Both the position numbers and the translations under genes were made by a program. Shown in pieces: positions 52,072 to 61,781 of a stretch of DNA of 64,000 nt. Source of the DNA: an uncultured Carboxylicivirga sp. GTDB lineage: Bacteria > Bacteroidota > Bacteroidia > Bacteroidales > Marinilabiliaceae. How positions within the stretch are numbered: position 1 is the stretch's first letter; each line of letters opens with the position of its first letter. Under the pieces are notes generated by a model that did no database searches, was not told the DNA's origin, and worked only from the letters and a program-made list of their open reading frames with translations. Where the stretch lies: NCBI GenBank assembly GCA_947491945.1, contig CANLLN010000018.1:1-64000 (forward strand), given 5' to 3'.

Positions 52072-52755
52072 ATGCAGCCAATTGCACAAAAGGCCATGGC
52101 GCCTGATATCATAAAAAAAGTAGACGATGCCGGCGTTATTGCCGTACTGGTAATTGATGAAGTGAAGCATGCGATGCCTGTGGCCAAAGCCTTATTGGCA
52201 GGTGGGGTGTCAGCCATTGAACTAACGCTTCGTACACCTGTAGCCTGGGAGGCTGCCAAGGCTATTAAAGACGATCTGCCTGAGATAACCCTTGGTTTTG
52301 GTACGGTACTAACTGTTGAACAAGTGTTTAACGCGGCAAAAGTAGGGGCTGATTTTGCGGTGGCGCCAGGTTGCAATCCCAGAGTAATTGCTGCAGCTCA
52401 GGATTGCGGTTTGTCCTTTGCTCCAGGCGTAGTAACACCAACTGACATAGAAATGGCGTTGGAACAAGGCTGTCGTGTTATGAAATACTTCCCGGCAGAA
52501 ACATCCGGGGGCATGATGCACCTCACCAATATGGTGGCGCCCTATAACTATTTAAATCTGAAGTTTATACCGCTTGGTGGTTTAAACATCAATAACGCTG
52601 CCAACTATATAAAGTCGCCATTGATTACGGCTATTGGCGGTTCATGGATTGCCAAGCAGGAGTTTATTAAAGGTGAACAATGGACAACCATTACACAGAA
52701 TGCAAAAGAGATCAGTCAGTTGATCAGGAATATTAGAAGTAATAAAAAAGATTAA
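52072..52755 (+). CDS. eda: KDPG/KDPGal-type 2-keto-3-deoxy-6-phosphate aldolase
   Basis: A 227-residue class I aldolase of the Eda family, which splits 2-keto-3-deoxy-6-phosphogluconate or its galacto epimer into pyruvate and glyceraldehyde-3-phosphate. Motifs: GGVSAIELTLRTP (catalytic Glu50), GFGTVLTVEQ, FAVAPGCNP, SFAPGVVTPTDIE, Schiff-base lysine K138 in CRVMKYFPAE and phosphate-binding PLGGLN / AIGGSW. It starts 17 nt after the GH78-like gene and precedes the KDG-type kinase, completing the lower part of the anhydrogalactose route. Sequence does not distinguish gluconate from galactonate substrates. Confidence 0.92.
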   Translation: MQPIAQKAMAPDIIKKVDDAGVIAVLVIDEVKHAMPVAKALLAGGVSAIELTLRTPVAWEAAKAIKDDLPEITLGFGTVLTVEQVFNAAKVGADFAVAPGCNPRVIAAAQDCGLSFAPGVVTPTDIEMALEQGCRVMKYFPAETSGGMMHLTNMVAPYNYLNLKFIPLGGLNINNAANYIKSPLITAIGGSWIAKQEFIKGEQWTTITQNAKEISQLIRNIRSNKKD

Positions 52756-52838
52756 AGACAAATGTATCAGGACACAAGAAGAAATTGCTTGGATTTGTAA
52801 TTAAATCATCTTGATACTAATATCTTGAAACTAAATAA

Positions 52839-53927
52839 ATGAAAACAATAGTAACTTTTGGAGAGATTATGGGGCGAATGGCCTCACCAGCAAATTTGCG
52901 ATTAAGACAAACACGCGAATTTGAAATCACTTATGCCGGGGCAGAAGCCAGTGTGGCTGCTTCTATCTGTAATTTTGGTGGAAAAGCACGTTATGTGACG
53001 GCTTTACCTAAGCATGCATTAGCTGAAGCAACAATGGATTCAGTTAGAGCCGTTGGTGTTGACGTAAGCTATGTGTTGCGTACCGACAATGGACGTTTAG
53101 GACTCTATTTTTTGGAAACCGGTGCCAATCAGCGTCCAAGCAATGTTATATACGATCGAGAGGATTCAGCGTTGGCTATTACAGCAGCTGACCAATATGA
53201 CTGGGACGGTATTTTCGATGGTGCGCAGTGGTTACATTTGAGTGGCATTACGCCTGCGCTTTCAAAGAATGCAGCGGAAGCCACCTTGGTGGCAGCGCAA
53301 AAGGCCAAAGCAGCCGGTGCATTGGTTTCTATTGACTTAAATTTCCGTGGTAAACTATGGAAGTGGGATGCTTCCAAATCAGCGCATGAACTGGCTCAGC
53401 TCACCTTGCGTAAAATCTTGCCTTTTATCGATGTGGTAATTGCCAATGAAGAAGATTGCCACGATGTGTTAGGAATTCAGGCTGGTGATACGAATGTGCA
53501 TTCAGGGGCCATAGATACGGCTCGCTATCCCGATGTGGCACGTCAGGTAGTGAAGCAATTTCCCAATGTGAGTAAGGTAGCCATTACCTTACGAGAGAGC
53601 TTATCAGCTTCTCATAACAACTGGGGAGCTATGCTCTACGATGCCAAATCAGATACCTCGTTTTTTGCACCTTTGGATGCAGAGGGGAATTATCAGTCAT
53701 ATAAAATCAAAAATATTGTTGATCGCGTAGGGGGTGGGGATTCTTTTGCAGGCGGTTTAATCTATGCGCTAACAACCTCAGAATTGTCAGAACCTCAGGT
53801 TGCTATACTATATGCGGTGGCGGCATCGTGTTTGAAACATTCTATTAAAGGAGATTTTAATTTTTCTACACGAGCTGAGGTTGAAGCGTTAATGGGAGGA
53901 AGTACATCTGGTCGTGTCGTGCGGTAA
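52839..53927 (+). CDS. kdgK: PfkB-family 2-keto-3-deoxygluconate/galactonate kinase
   Basis: A 362-residue sugar kinase of the ribokinase/PfkB family. N-terminal FGEIMGRMASPANLRLRQ and AGAEASVAASICNFGG form the sugar site. The C-terminal signature VDRVGGGDSFAGGLIYAL includes the catalytic Asp, and the ATP side includes VAITLRESLSASHNNWGA. The NMR-like insertion GRLGLYFLETGANQRPSNVIYD is typical of KDG kinases. The substrate is 2-keto-3-deoxygluconate or -galactonate, giving the 6-phosphate split by the aldolase encoded upstream. A gap of 83 nt separates the two genes. The stop is followed by a 115-nt spacer before the first sulfatase. Confidence 0.9.
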   Translation: MKTIVTFGEIMGRMASPANLRLRQTREFEITYAGAEASVAASICNFGGKARYVTALPKHALAEATMDSVRAVGVDVSYVLRTDNGRLGLYFLETGANQRPSNVIYDREDSALAITAADQYDWDGIFDGAQWLHLSGITPALSKNAAEATLVAAQKAKAAGALVSIDLNFRGKLWKWDASKSAHELAQLTLRKILPFIDVVIANEEDCHDVLGIQAGDTNVHSGAIDTARYPDVARQVVKQFPNVSKVAITLRESLSASHNNWGAMLYDAKSDTSFFAPLDAEGNYQSYKIKNIVDRVGGGDSFAGGLIYALTTSELSEPQVAILYAVAASCLKHSIKGDFNFSTRAEVEALMGGSTSGRVVR

Positions 53928-54042
53928 TCAATATAGGGAGTAAAATAACTTTGTGTTATTAATTGAATGATTTCTGTCACTTATAAAACAGTTGTGTTAA
54001 CATCTTTGGGAGATCGTAATTATTGACTACAATTCAGGACAA

Positions 54043-55578
54043 ATGAAATATCTTTTATTCTTTATTTTATATACAGCAGTTATTCCAACCTGCTTAAGTC
54101 AGGTTGAGAAGCCCAATGTGATCCTTATTATGTGCGATGATCTGAACGACTACCAGGGTGTTTTTGGCGGTCATCCACAGGCACAAACACCTCATATTGA
54201 CGCCATGGCAGCTGCTGGTGTACAGTTTATCAATGCGCAATCCAATGTGCCGGTTTGCCAGCCATCACGCAATAGTCTCTTCACTGGCGTATATCCGCAT
54301 GATTCCAACGATTTTGGCTGGACAGGCCGTACCAAGCAAATGGTGTTGAAGCACAACAAAACCTTGATGCAGCTTTTTCAGGAAAATGGTTATTACACCC
54401 TTGGAACAGGTAAATTGCTACACGGTAATAACGAAACAAAATCATGGGATGAGTGGGGAATGAATACCAAGCACAATTATGGACCGTTTCCTTTTGATGG
54501 TGAGAAAATGGTGGCCCACCCGAAAGTGCCACAGCCCTATCAGTCAATTGGACCTGTCGATGGCTCATATGGCCGTTTATCAACCTGTGATTCATGGGTA
54601 TATGGAAGGGATAAGAAGCCATTTAATTATGAGAGTGATGATAAGCGTGACCTGATGCAGGATGAGTTGCATGCGCAATGGGCGAGTAATAAGCTGAAAG
54701 AACTGGAGGCGAAAGATAGTTCTCAGCCTTTTTTTATGGGTGTTGGATTTGTCAATCCGCATACCCCCTTACATGCACCTGATCGTTTTTTTGATATGTT
54801 CCCAATTGAGGAACTGGAGCTGGCTCCCTGGTTAGAAAATGATGCTGAAGATACCTTCCTGAAGTATAATATCAATCCTAATAACAAAGGCTTTAGATAC
54901 TATCGTACAATACTTGAGTCTTATAATGGCGATCGTGAGTTAGCATTAAAGCATTTCTTACAGGCTTACCTGGCTTGTGTGGCTTTTGTTGATGAACAGA
55001 TTGGAAAGGTGTTGGATACCTTGGAAAAAACCAAATTTAAGGATAACACTATTGTGATTCTGACAGCCGACCATGGTTGGCAGATGGGAGAGAAAAATTA
55101 CCTGTTTAAGAATTCGCCATGGGATGAAAGTTCCCGTGTGCCAATGGTGATAATGGCACCTGATGCCCATGTTGGAGCAAAGGTTGAGCAGCCTGTTTCT
55201 TTGATAGATATATATCCAACCTTATTAGATTACTGTAATTTATCAGGAAGTAACACAATTAATGAAGAAGGTGGGAAATTAGGAGGCTATAGCATGTTGC
55301 CATTGTTAGATAATGATGAGGAAACAATTTGGCGTGGACCGAGGGGAGCATTAACTATTGTTGGAAATATCGGGTCTTCGACTGCTATTGAAGAACAACA
55401 TTATTCGTACCGTACAAAAGATTGGCGATATATTCGTTATGCAGATGGTACGGAAGAGTTGTACCACCATAAAAATGATCCTCATGAGTGGAAGAACTTA
55501 GTTGATGATAATAAGTACAAGATGGTAAAACTTAGCTTGTATAAAGAGGTTTGCGAAATATTAGGTGTAAAACTATAG
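54043..55578 (+). CDS. Secreted S1-family sulfatase, iduronate-2-sulfatase-like (first)
   Basis: A 511-residue type I sulfatase. Signal peptide ends TCLSQ (residue 20). NVILIMCDDLND provides metal-binding D32 and D33. The formylglycine site is CQPSRNSLFTG (C72), which needs an anaerobic or FGE-type maturase not encoded in this window. TADHGWQMGEKNYLFKNSPWDESSRVP holds further metal and sulfate ligands. It groups by eye with iduronate-2-sulfatase-like enzymes, as does the paralogue at 59730; such S1 enzymes act on carrageenan, ulvan and glycosaminoglycans. Galactose-sulfate removal fits the locus. Its 3' end is 11 nt before the start codon of the next sulfatase. Confidence 0.9.
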   Translation: MKYLLFFILYTAVIPTCLSQVEKPNVILIMCDDLNDYQGVFGGHPQAQTPHIDAMAAAGVQFINAQSNVPVCQPSRNSLFTGVYPHDSNDFGWTGRTKQMVLKHNKTLMQLFQENGYYTLGTGKLLHGNNETKSWDEWGMNTKHNYGPFPFDGEKMVAHPKVPQPYQSIGPVDGSYGRLSTCDSWVYGRDKKPFNYESDDKRDLMQDELHAQWASNKLKELEAKDSSQPFFMGVGFVNPHTPLHAPDRFFDMFPIEELELAPWLENDAEDTFLKYNINPNNKGFRYYRTILESYNGDRELALKHFLQAYLACVAFVDEQIGKVLDTLEKTKFKDNTIVILTADHGWQMGEKNYLFKNSPWDESSRVPMVIMAPDAHVGAKVEQPVSLIDIYPTLLDYCNLSGSNTINEEGGKLGGYSMLPLLDNDEETIWRGPRGALTIVGNIGSSTAIEEQHYSYRTKDWRYIRYADGTEELYHHKNDPHEWKNLVDDNKYKMVKLSLYKEVCEILGVKL

Positions 55579-55589
55579 AAACAGAGATT

Positions 55590-56996
55590 ATGAAAATTAT
55601 TAATATTGTAGCCATTGTTCTTGCTGTAGTTTGTTCATCAGCCATAGATACTTACGCAAAAGTAAAAAAGCTTAAACCCAATTTAATTGTAATCATGGCC
55701 GATGACCTTGGCTATGCTGATGTGGGCTTTAATGGTTGTAAAGATATTCCAACACCTAACATTGACCGAATAGCCAGCGAAGGCGTGAAGTTCACTAATG
55801 GTTATACCTCCTATTCGGTATGTAGTCCTAGTCGTGCTGGTTTTTTAACAGGTCGTTACCAGCAGCGTTTTGGTTTTGAACGTAACCCGCAATATCGTCC
55901 TGATGATCCTGATATGGGACTGACCACCGATGAAATGATCATAGCGGAATCATTGGCTCAGGTAGGTTATCAATCTACTGTCATTGGAAAATGGCACATG
56001 GGAGCTCATAAGGCAACACATCATCCCCTTAACAGAGGTTTTGCCGAATTCTTCGGGCACCTGGGCGGAGGACACCGTTATTTTCCTGAGGAATTAACCA
56101 TCAAAGATAGTTATGCCATATCAGGTGAACATGATAGCTATCGCACCTGGATAATGCGAAATCATACGCCTGTAAAAACAAGTAAATACCTGACGGATGA
56201 GTTTTCTGATGAAGCGGTCAGCTTTATTAAACGTCATGCTAATGAGCCTTTCTTCCTGTTTCTATCTTACAATGCACCCCACGGACCATTACAAGCTACG
56301 GATGAATACCTTCAGCGCTTTCCTGATATTAAAGATACCAAGCGTAAAACCTATGCCGCCATGGTAAGTGCTCTGGACGATGGTGTTGGTCGCGTGCTTG
56401 AAACATTAGAAGATTTAGCCATTGATGATAATACAATCATCTTTTTCTTATCGGATAATGGAGGCCCGGAGACAAAGAATGCATCTGATAATGGGCCTCT
56501 GCGTGAAGGAAAAAGCTCACATTATGAGGGTGGATACCGTGTGCCATTTGCTATGCGCTGGAAAAGTCAGGTTGATGCAACGGTTTATGATTTTCCAATA
56601 TCATCACTCGATATTTTTGCTACTATCTCGGCATTGGCTAAATCGCCCATTAATAAGGATAAACCCTTGGATGGCGTTAACCTCATTCCGTATGTTACTG
56701 GAAATAGCAATAAAGCACCACATCAAAATATCTATTTAAGAAAGTTTGATCAGCAACGTTATTGTGTACGAGATGGTGATTACAAATTAGTTATGCATAA
56801 TAATGGGAAAACAAAGGAATTGTATAACCTCAGTGAGGATATTGGAGAGCAAAATAATTTAGCTGACCAAATGCCTGAGAAAGTGAAAGAATTGGAATTA
56901 ATACTAAATGAGTGGACCTCTGAATTGATAGATCCTACTTTTCTTGGCCTGATACATTCTGAAGCCTGGAAGAAGGAAGGGCGTAAGGCTAAGTGA
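55590..56996 (+). CDS. Secreted S1-family sulfatase, arylsulfatase / N-acetylgalactosamine-6-sulfatase-like (second)
   Basis: A 468-residue type I sulfatase with a signal peptide ending DTYAK. NLIVIMADDLGYADVGFNG gives metal-site aspartates (D38, D39). The formylglycine motif is CSPSRAGFLTGRYQ (C78). GKWHMGAHK carries the lysine and histidine sulfate ligands, and FFLSDNGGPE the C-terminal metal Asp/Asn. The family resembles arylsulfatase A and GalNAc-6-sulfatase and differs from the two iduronate-2-sulfatase-like neighbours, so it likely attacks a different sulfate position. Start 55590 is preferred; the frame is open earlier, but that part overlaps the preceding gene and lacks a signal peptide. 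Confidence 0.9.
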   Translation: MKIINIVAIVLAVVCSSAIDTYAKVKKLKPNLIVIMADDLGYADVGFNGCKDIPTPNIDRIASEGVKFTNGYTSYSVCSPSRAGFLTGRYQQRFGFERNPQYRPDDPDMGLTTDEMIIAESLAQVGYQSTVIGKWHMGAHKATHHPLNRGFAEFFGHLGGGHRYFPEELTIKDSYAISGEHDSYRTWIMRNHTPVKTSKYLTDEFSDEAVSFIKRHANEPFFLFLSYNAPHGPLQATDEYLQRFPDIKDTKRKTYAAMVSALDDGVGRVLETLEDLAIDDNTIIFFLSDNGGPETKNASDNGPLREGKSSHYEGGYRVPFAMRWKSQVDATVYDFPISSLDIFATISALAKSPINKDKPLDGVNLIPYVTGNSNKAPHQNIYLRKFDQQRYCVRDGDYKLVMHNNGKTKELYNLSEDIGEQNNLADQMPEKVKELELILNEWTSELIDPTFLGLIHSEAWKKEGRKAK

Positions 56997-57157
56997 AATT
57001 AAACTAGGAATTGACAAATTCTCCTGAAGAATCAATAAGAAGTTTGGTTAAAACCTGGTTGTCTTTGGATAATAAACGCTCAAACCAATCATCAGTAAAC
57101 CAGTACTTTTGAATATTGCTCAAACCGGGCTTTTAACCGTTAAAAAAGTAATTTAAT

Positions 57158-59521
57158 ATGAGGCGAGTTGTTTTGTTAATATACATGGCTGTAATGACTA
57201 GCGGCGTTATGGCACAGACAGTTGTTTTTTCTGATGATTTTGAATCATATGCTCTTAATGATGAGTTAGCAACACTTGGATATGTCTTTATTAAAAAGGC
57301 AGATTATCCAGGAACTATTAGCACCTCTGTTCAGAGCAACAATGGCAATCATTACGCTGCCTGTGTAGCCAGCGAAAACGGTCAGACCCTCATGCAGCTG
57401 CGTAAGGAAGTTGATGTTACTGCAGGCAAACAATACAAGCTGAGCATTAAAACAACCAGTCCATTTAAACGTCATTTACGCGTTTATCAATCCGATGGTA
57501 TCACATTATTAAATCAAGGTGAAGATTTTACGCCATCAGAAGAGCAGAAGACGCGATGGATAGATCATGAGATGACTTTTACAGCAGGAGCCGGTATGAA
57601 TACGGTGTACGTCGGTGTCTTCCACAATTGGTCGGGCACGCTGTTAGTGGATGAAATAAAAGTGGAGGAAGTCGCATTTACCGAGATAAGCGATTATTAC
57701 ATCAGTAGTTCAGAAGGTGACGATGCCAACGATGGCACCATAGATGCACCTTTCCAATCTTTAGAAAGAATTAGTCAGGCACCACTAAAGCCCGGTAATA
57801 CCGTTAATTTTAAATGTGGGGATCGTTTCGATGGTCATTTTGTTGTAAATGGTTCAGGTACATTGGAAAATCCCATTACCATAACTTCATACGGAGAAGG
57901 TAATAAACCAATTATTACCGGGGAAGTAGGATCTGCAGCCGGTGGCGATTATCAGGAAGCTATTTTAGTGGAGAATCACGATAACCTTATTTTTGATGGT
58001 TTGGAGATTAATAATGAACGAACAGTCAACCGAGCAGGCGTGGATGAAACCGATGCCTATGGTATTTATGTCTTAAATACCGGAGCAGAAATCATGCGTA
58101 ATTTTGTCTTCCGAAATATGACTTTTCAGAATGTATATGCACCAAAGCCCATTTTACAAGGTGAGGGGGAAGATGCTTTTAATGGATTAGAGGTGGCTGC
58201 TGTTCGATTCTATACAGCCAAAAACACCGTTGCTGGTCAGGAAAAGAATATCCAGGATGTTCTGATGGAAGACTGTTATTTCACCGACTTACAACGCTTA
58301 GGTGTTCATATGAAGCATGCTGGTGGAGCCGACGGAATTGGTGATGAAATAATTAATCGAAATATGAACCTGGTCTTTCGTAATAATGAATTTCATTATA
58401 CAGGTGGAACATGCATATTACCTACAAAAACATACAATTGCTTAATTGAGGACAACCTGTTTAATCACCCAGGTTCCGATGTTGATCCGCGTATGCCTAA
58501 CCGTGGCAGCTCGGTTTGGACCTGGCGTTGTTACAATACTGTTATTCAGCGTAACCGTTGCATTAGCACCAGAGGTTACCTTGATTCACATGGTATTCAT
58601 ATCGATCACGAAAACCACAACACCTTTGTACAGTACAACTATATGGAAGATTGTGAAGGTGGTTTTGTTGAGATTCTAGGCGGAAACGTTAATGCTGTCT
58701 ATCGTTTTAATGTGAGTGTGAACGATGGGTGGCGCGATAACCCCAATTGGAAGAACAGCAATCATACCATTTGGATTAATCAAAATGCACCATCGGGCAC
58801 ACACTATTGCGACTATAGCTACATTTACAATAATACGGTTGTTATCGACCAACCATACGCAACTGCAATTGATGTGAATGCAAAAAACACGCACATCTTT
58901 AATAATATATTCTACTCAAGTAATGGTTCGGGCATTGGCACCAAACAGATGGTCATGAATAATAATGGCACAGAGCTGTTTATGGCGAACAATCTGTTCT
59001 TTGGAGGTGTGGCGCAAAACTTTATGAGTTTGGATGCTGCCCCAGTTACAGGTGACCCTTTATTCACAACGGAAGAAGACGAAGCTTCTGACAAATACCA
59101 GGTAAAATCTAATAGTCCTGCCATTAATGCCGGGGTCGCTAAACTAGGCCCGCCAATTCCCGGAGCTGGTGAAGGTATTTTTAAGGATATACCAGAATAT
59201 CCTACAGTAGATTTTTATGGTAATCCTATCGATTTTAATAACGAAACACCAAACATAGGAGCCTGTAATGTAAAGGAAACAATATCGGATATTGGCGACT
59301 ATGCCCATTTACCCAAATTAAATATCTCACCTAACCCATCTACTGGATTGGTGTTCATAAACGGGATTGAAAAGGAAAGTTGTGCAAGGGTATTCGACTT
59401 AAGAGGAAGGAAAGTGTTGGAACAAAATGTGATAAAACAAATGAATGTCGGACACATTGATTCTGGCTTGTATGTGCTATTGCTTGACGGTTATCAACCA
59501 ATGAAATTAATGATTAAATAA
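57158..59521 (+). CDS. Secreted parallel beta-helix protein with N-terminal beta-sandwich and T9SS tail
   Basis: A 787-residue exported protein. Signal peptide ends GVMAQ. Residues about 22-175 form a jelly-roll module (VVFSDDFESYALNDELATLG; LLVDEIKVEE). From about 180, DYYISSSEGDDANDGTIDAPF opens a right-handed beta-helix that runs to about 650 (GLEINNE, NMTFQNVYAP, LIEDNLFNHPG, GIHIDHENHNTFVQYNYMED rungs). The C-terminal 75 residues (LNISPNPSTGLVFING to LMIK) are a type IX secretion signal. Beta-helix folds include iota-carrageenases, pectinases and other lyases; a glycosidase or lyase of the galactan is plausible, with catalytic residues not identifiable by eye. It lies between sulfatases and is followed by a terminator. 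Confidence 0.82.
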   Translation: MRRVVLLIYMAVMTSGVMAQTVVFSDDFESYALNDELATLGYVFIKKADYPGTISTSVQSNNGNHYAACVASENGQTLMQLRKEVDVTAGKQYKLSIKTTSPFKRHLRVYQSDGITLLNQGEDFTPSEEQKTRWIDHEMTFTAGAGMNTVYVGVFHNWSGTLLVDEIKVEEVAFTEISDYYISSSEGDDANDGTIDAPFQSLERISQAPLKPGNTVNFKCGDRFDGHFVVNGSGTLENPITITSYGEGNKPIITGEVGSAAGGDYQEAILVENHDNLIFDGLEINNERTVNRAGVDETDAYGIYVLNTGAEIMRNFVFRNMTFQNVYAPKPILQGEGEDAFNGLEVAAVRFYTAKNTVAGQEKNIQDVLMEDCYFTDLQRLGVHMKHAGGADGIGDEIINRNMNLVFRNNEFHYTGGTCILPTKTYNCLIEDNLFNHPGSDVDPRMPNRGSSVWTWRCYNTVIQRNRCISTRGYLDSHGIHIDHENHNTFVQYNYMEDCEGGFVEILGGNVNAVYRFNVSVNDGWRDNPNWKNSNHTIWINQNAPSGTHYCDYSYIYNNTVVIDQPYATAIDVNAKNTHIFNNIFYSSNGSGIGTKQMVMNNNGTELFMANNLFFGGVAQNFMSLDAAPVTGDPLFTTEEDEASDKYQVKSNSPAINAGVAKLGPPIPGAGEGIFKDIPEYPTVDFYGNPIDFNNETPNIGACNVKETISDIGDYAHLPKLNISPNPSTGLVFINGIEKESCARVFDLRGRKVLEQNVIKQMNVGHIDSGLYVLLLDGYQPMKLMIK

Positions 59522-59546
59522 ATACTACACTACACCAATTTTTATG

Positions 59547-59572
59547 GGGAGGTCTAATGACTTCCCTTTTTT
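59547..59572 (+). terminator. Rho-independent terminator after the beta-helix gene
   Basis: GGGAGGTC and GACTTCCC form an 8-bp stem (one G-T pair) around TAAT, followed by six T residues. Confidence 0.85.
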
Positions 59573-59729
59573 ACACCCAAGGCTTATGAATTTCCAAGTA
59601 AATGCATCCTGAGTTAATATGCGTTGGAGCTGGACCTGATAATTATTGCCCATTATCAGATAATATTAGCGCTTTATTGCATTTGTTAATCATGTATTTT
59701 TACTTTTCATGTAAAGTGTAAAATTACAA

Positions 59730-61358
59730 ATGGATATGAATTTATTTCAAAGGTGTTTCTCCATAATAATATTAGCCTTGTTAATCGTTACATGTAAACA
59801 GGCAGATACGGTATCATTAACAAAGCATCCAAATGTTATCCTAATCATGTGTGACGACCTGAACGACTACCAGGGTGCTTTTGGTGGTCATCCGCAAGCC
59901 CACACCCCCAATATTGATAAACTGGCAGCATCGGGTGTACGCTTTATCAATGCTCAAACCAATATTGGCTTGTGTAACCCTTCACGCAATAGCTTATTTA
60001 CAGGTGTCTATCCACATCAATCACGTAATTTTGGCTTAGATACTAAATCGACCAAACAGCTATTTAAGAATAATAAAACCATCATGGAGCAATTCTCAGA
60101 AAAGGGCTATTACGTCATGGGGAGCGGTAAACTATTGCATTCCAATCAAAAACATCTTTGGGATGAGTGGGGTGTTCAAATTAATAATTATGGCCCTTTC
60201 GCTTATGATGGCGAGAAACAGGTCGGTCATCCATCGGTTCCGCAACCATTCCGCAGCATTGGTGATATCGATGGTTCTTATGCACCGTTATCTGATATAC
60301 CCAAGTTTAAAGACGATGAAGTAAAAGGGGAGAACGTAGGATGGACTTATTCCGGTAAAGACGGAAAAGTGTTTAACTACATTGATGAAACAAACCGTGA
60401 CTTATTGCCTGATGAACTGCATGCACAATGGGCGGCCAAACGAATCAAAGAAATGGATGTGCAAGAAAATGATCAGCCTTTTTTCATGGGAATTGGTTTT
60501 GTTCGTCCACACACACCCCTGTATGCACCTAAACGATTCTTTGATATGTTTCCCGTCGATGAACTTGAACTGCCGGTGATAAAAGCGAATGATGTTGATG
60601 ATACCTATTACAAGGACAACTATCCGGTTGAACGGACCAAGGATGATAAGTGGTATACCAACACTTCAAAAGGGCAGATGTACTCAAAGATGCTTACTCA
60701 GTCGTACGGTAATAATGAGGAGGAAGGCTTAAAACACTTTCTGCAGGCTTACCTGGCATGTGTTGCCTTTGTTGATGAGCAGGTAGGCGTTGTTCTGGAT
60801 GCTTTGAACGATAGTCAGTTTGCTAAAAATACGATTGTAGTTTTAACCAGTGATCATGGCTGGCAGATGGGGCAAAAGCAATACTTGTTTAAGAACTCAC
60901 CATGGGAAAACAGCACCCGTATTCCTCTGGTTGTGAATATGCCAGGAGTTAAACCAGGAACCTTAGTGGAACAACCTGTTTCATTGGTCGATATTTACCC
61001 GAGCTTGATTGATATTTGTAATCTGGGCAATCACAATAGAAAGAATGAAGAGGGTCTGCCATTGGGTGGATATAGTTTTAAGGCTTTGTTAAAAGATCCA
61101 ACTTTTGATGATTGGAATGGACCGAAAGGTGCACTCACGGCCATTGCTACCGATGTTGTTGATTACAACATAGAGGCACAAACATTTACTTATCGTACCC
61201 AAGAGTTTCGGTATATTACTTATCCTGATGGTTCAGAGGAATTGTATGATTTAAATAATGATCCGTTTGAATGGCATAATCTGGCAAACGATCCAGCATA
61301 TGCACCATCATTGAGCGAACTAAAAAAGCAAGTGAATGAGATTATCAATGGCCGATAG
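59730..61358 (+). CDS. S1-family sulfatase lipoprotein, iduronate-2-sulfatase-like (third)
   Basis: A 542-residue type I sulfatase paralogous to that at 54043. NVILIMCDDLNDYQGAFGGH gives D42 and D43. The formylglycine site is CNPSRNSLFTG (C82), and TSDHGWQMGQKQYLFKNSPWENSTRIP is near-identical in pattern to the first. The N-terminus has a lipobox-like LIVTC (C22), indicating a lipoprotein instead of a freely secreted enzyme. It has an insertion around residues 195-215 (FKDDEVKGENVGWTYSG). The pair of close paralogues suggests two sulfate positions or different chain contexts. It is preceded by a terminator and 157 nt of spacer, so it has its own promoter. Confidence 0.9.
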   Translation: MDMNLFQRCFSIIILALLIVTCKQADTVSLTKHPNVILIMCDDLNDYQGAFGGHPQAHTPNIDKLAASGVRFINAQTNIGLCNPSRNSLFTGVYPHQSRNFGLDTKSTKQLFKNNKTIMEQFSEKGYYVMGSGKLLHSNQKHLWDEWGVQINNYGPFAYDGEKQVGHPSVPQPFRSIGDIDGSYAPLSDIPKFKDDEVKGENVGWTYSGKDGKVFNYIDETNRDLLPDELHAQWAAKRIKEMDVQENDQPFFMGIGFVRPHTPLYAPKRFFDMFPVDELELPVIKANDVDDTYYKDNYPVERTKDDKWYTNTSKGQMYSKMLTQSYGNNEEEGLKHFLQAYLACVAFVDEQVGVVLDALNDSQFAKNTIVVLTSDHGWQMGQKQYLFKNSPWENSTRIPLVVNMPGVKPGTLVEQPVSLVDIYPSLIDICNLGNHNRKNEEGLPLGGYSFKALLKDPTFDDWNGPKGALTAIATDVVDYNIEAQTFTYRTQEFRYITYPDGSEELYDLNNDPFEWHNLANDPAYAPSLSELKKQVNEIINGR

Positions 61359-61781
61359 ATAAATCAACCATCATGTACGAGTGTATTGTTCTTTGGGAAA
61401 CACGAAGATGAAGCACATGGAATGACCAACTAACAAAAAAAGTATTGGATAAAAAACTACCATCCTTTATTTCTAAATCAAAACCTATTAGGTAGCTAAT
61501 GATAAAAGTAATATACCGTCATTGCTTGTTGATGAGCAAATTATTGACTATTTCCTGTAGACTTTTAACTCTCTCTATGTGTCGTGTAATCAGCACTCTG
61601 GACTTTATGAGTGCATGAGAATGCATTCATTGGTAAAAATAAAAAAACACAGAATTAAGCAAAAATGTGCTATTATTTGGATAAAATAGGCACCTCTTTT
61701 TTCTATAAAAACTACATCTTGCCATTGCATATTTACGCGTGCATAAAGCATTTAATACTCATTGAAAAATCAATCATATAG
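61359..61781. other. Spacer between the third sulfatase and the LacZ-type gene
   Basis: No gene. A hairpin at 61607-61630 (ATGAGTGCAT / ATGCATTCAT, loop GAGA) has no T-tract. The sequence is AT-rich; a promoter for the GH2 gene is expected within the last 150 bases but no full consensus was found. Confidence 0.5.
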
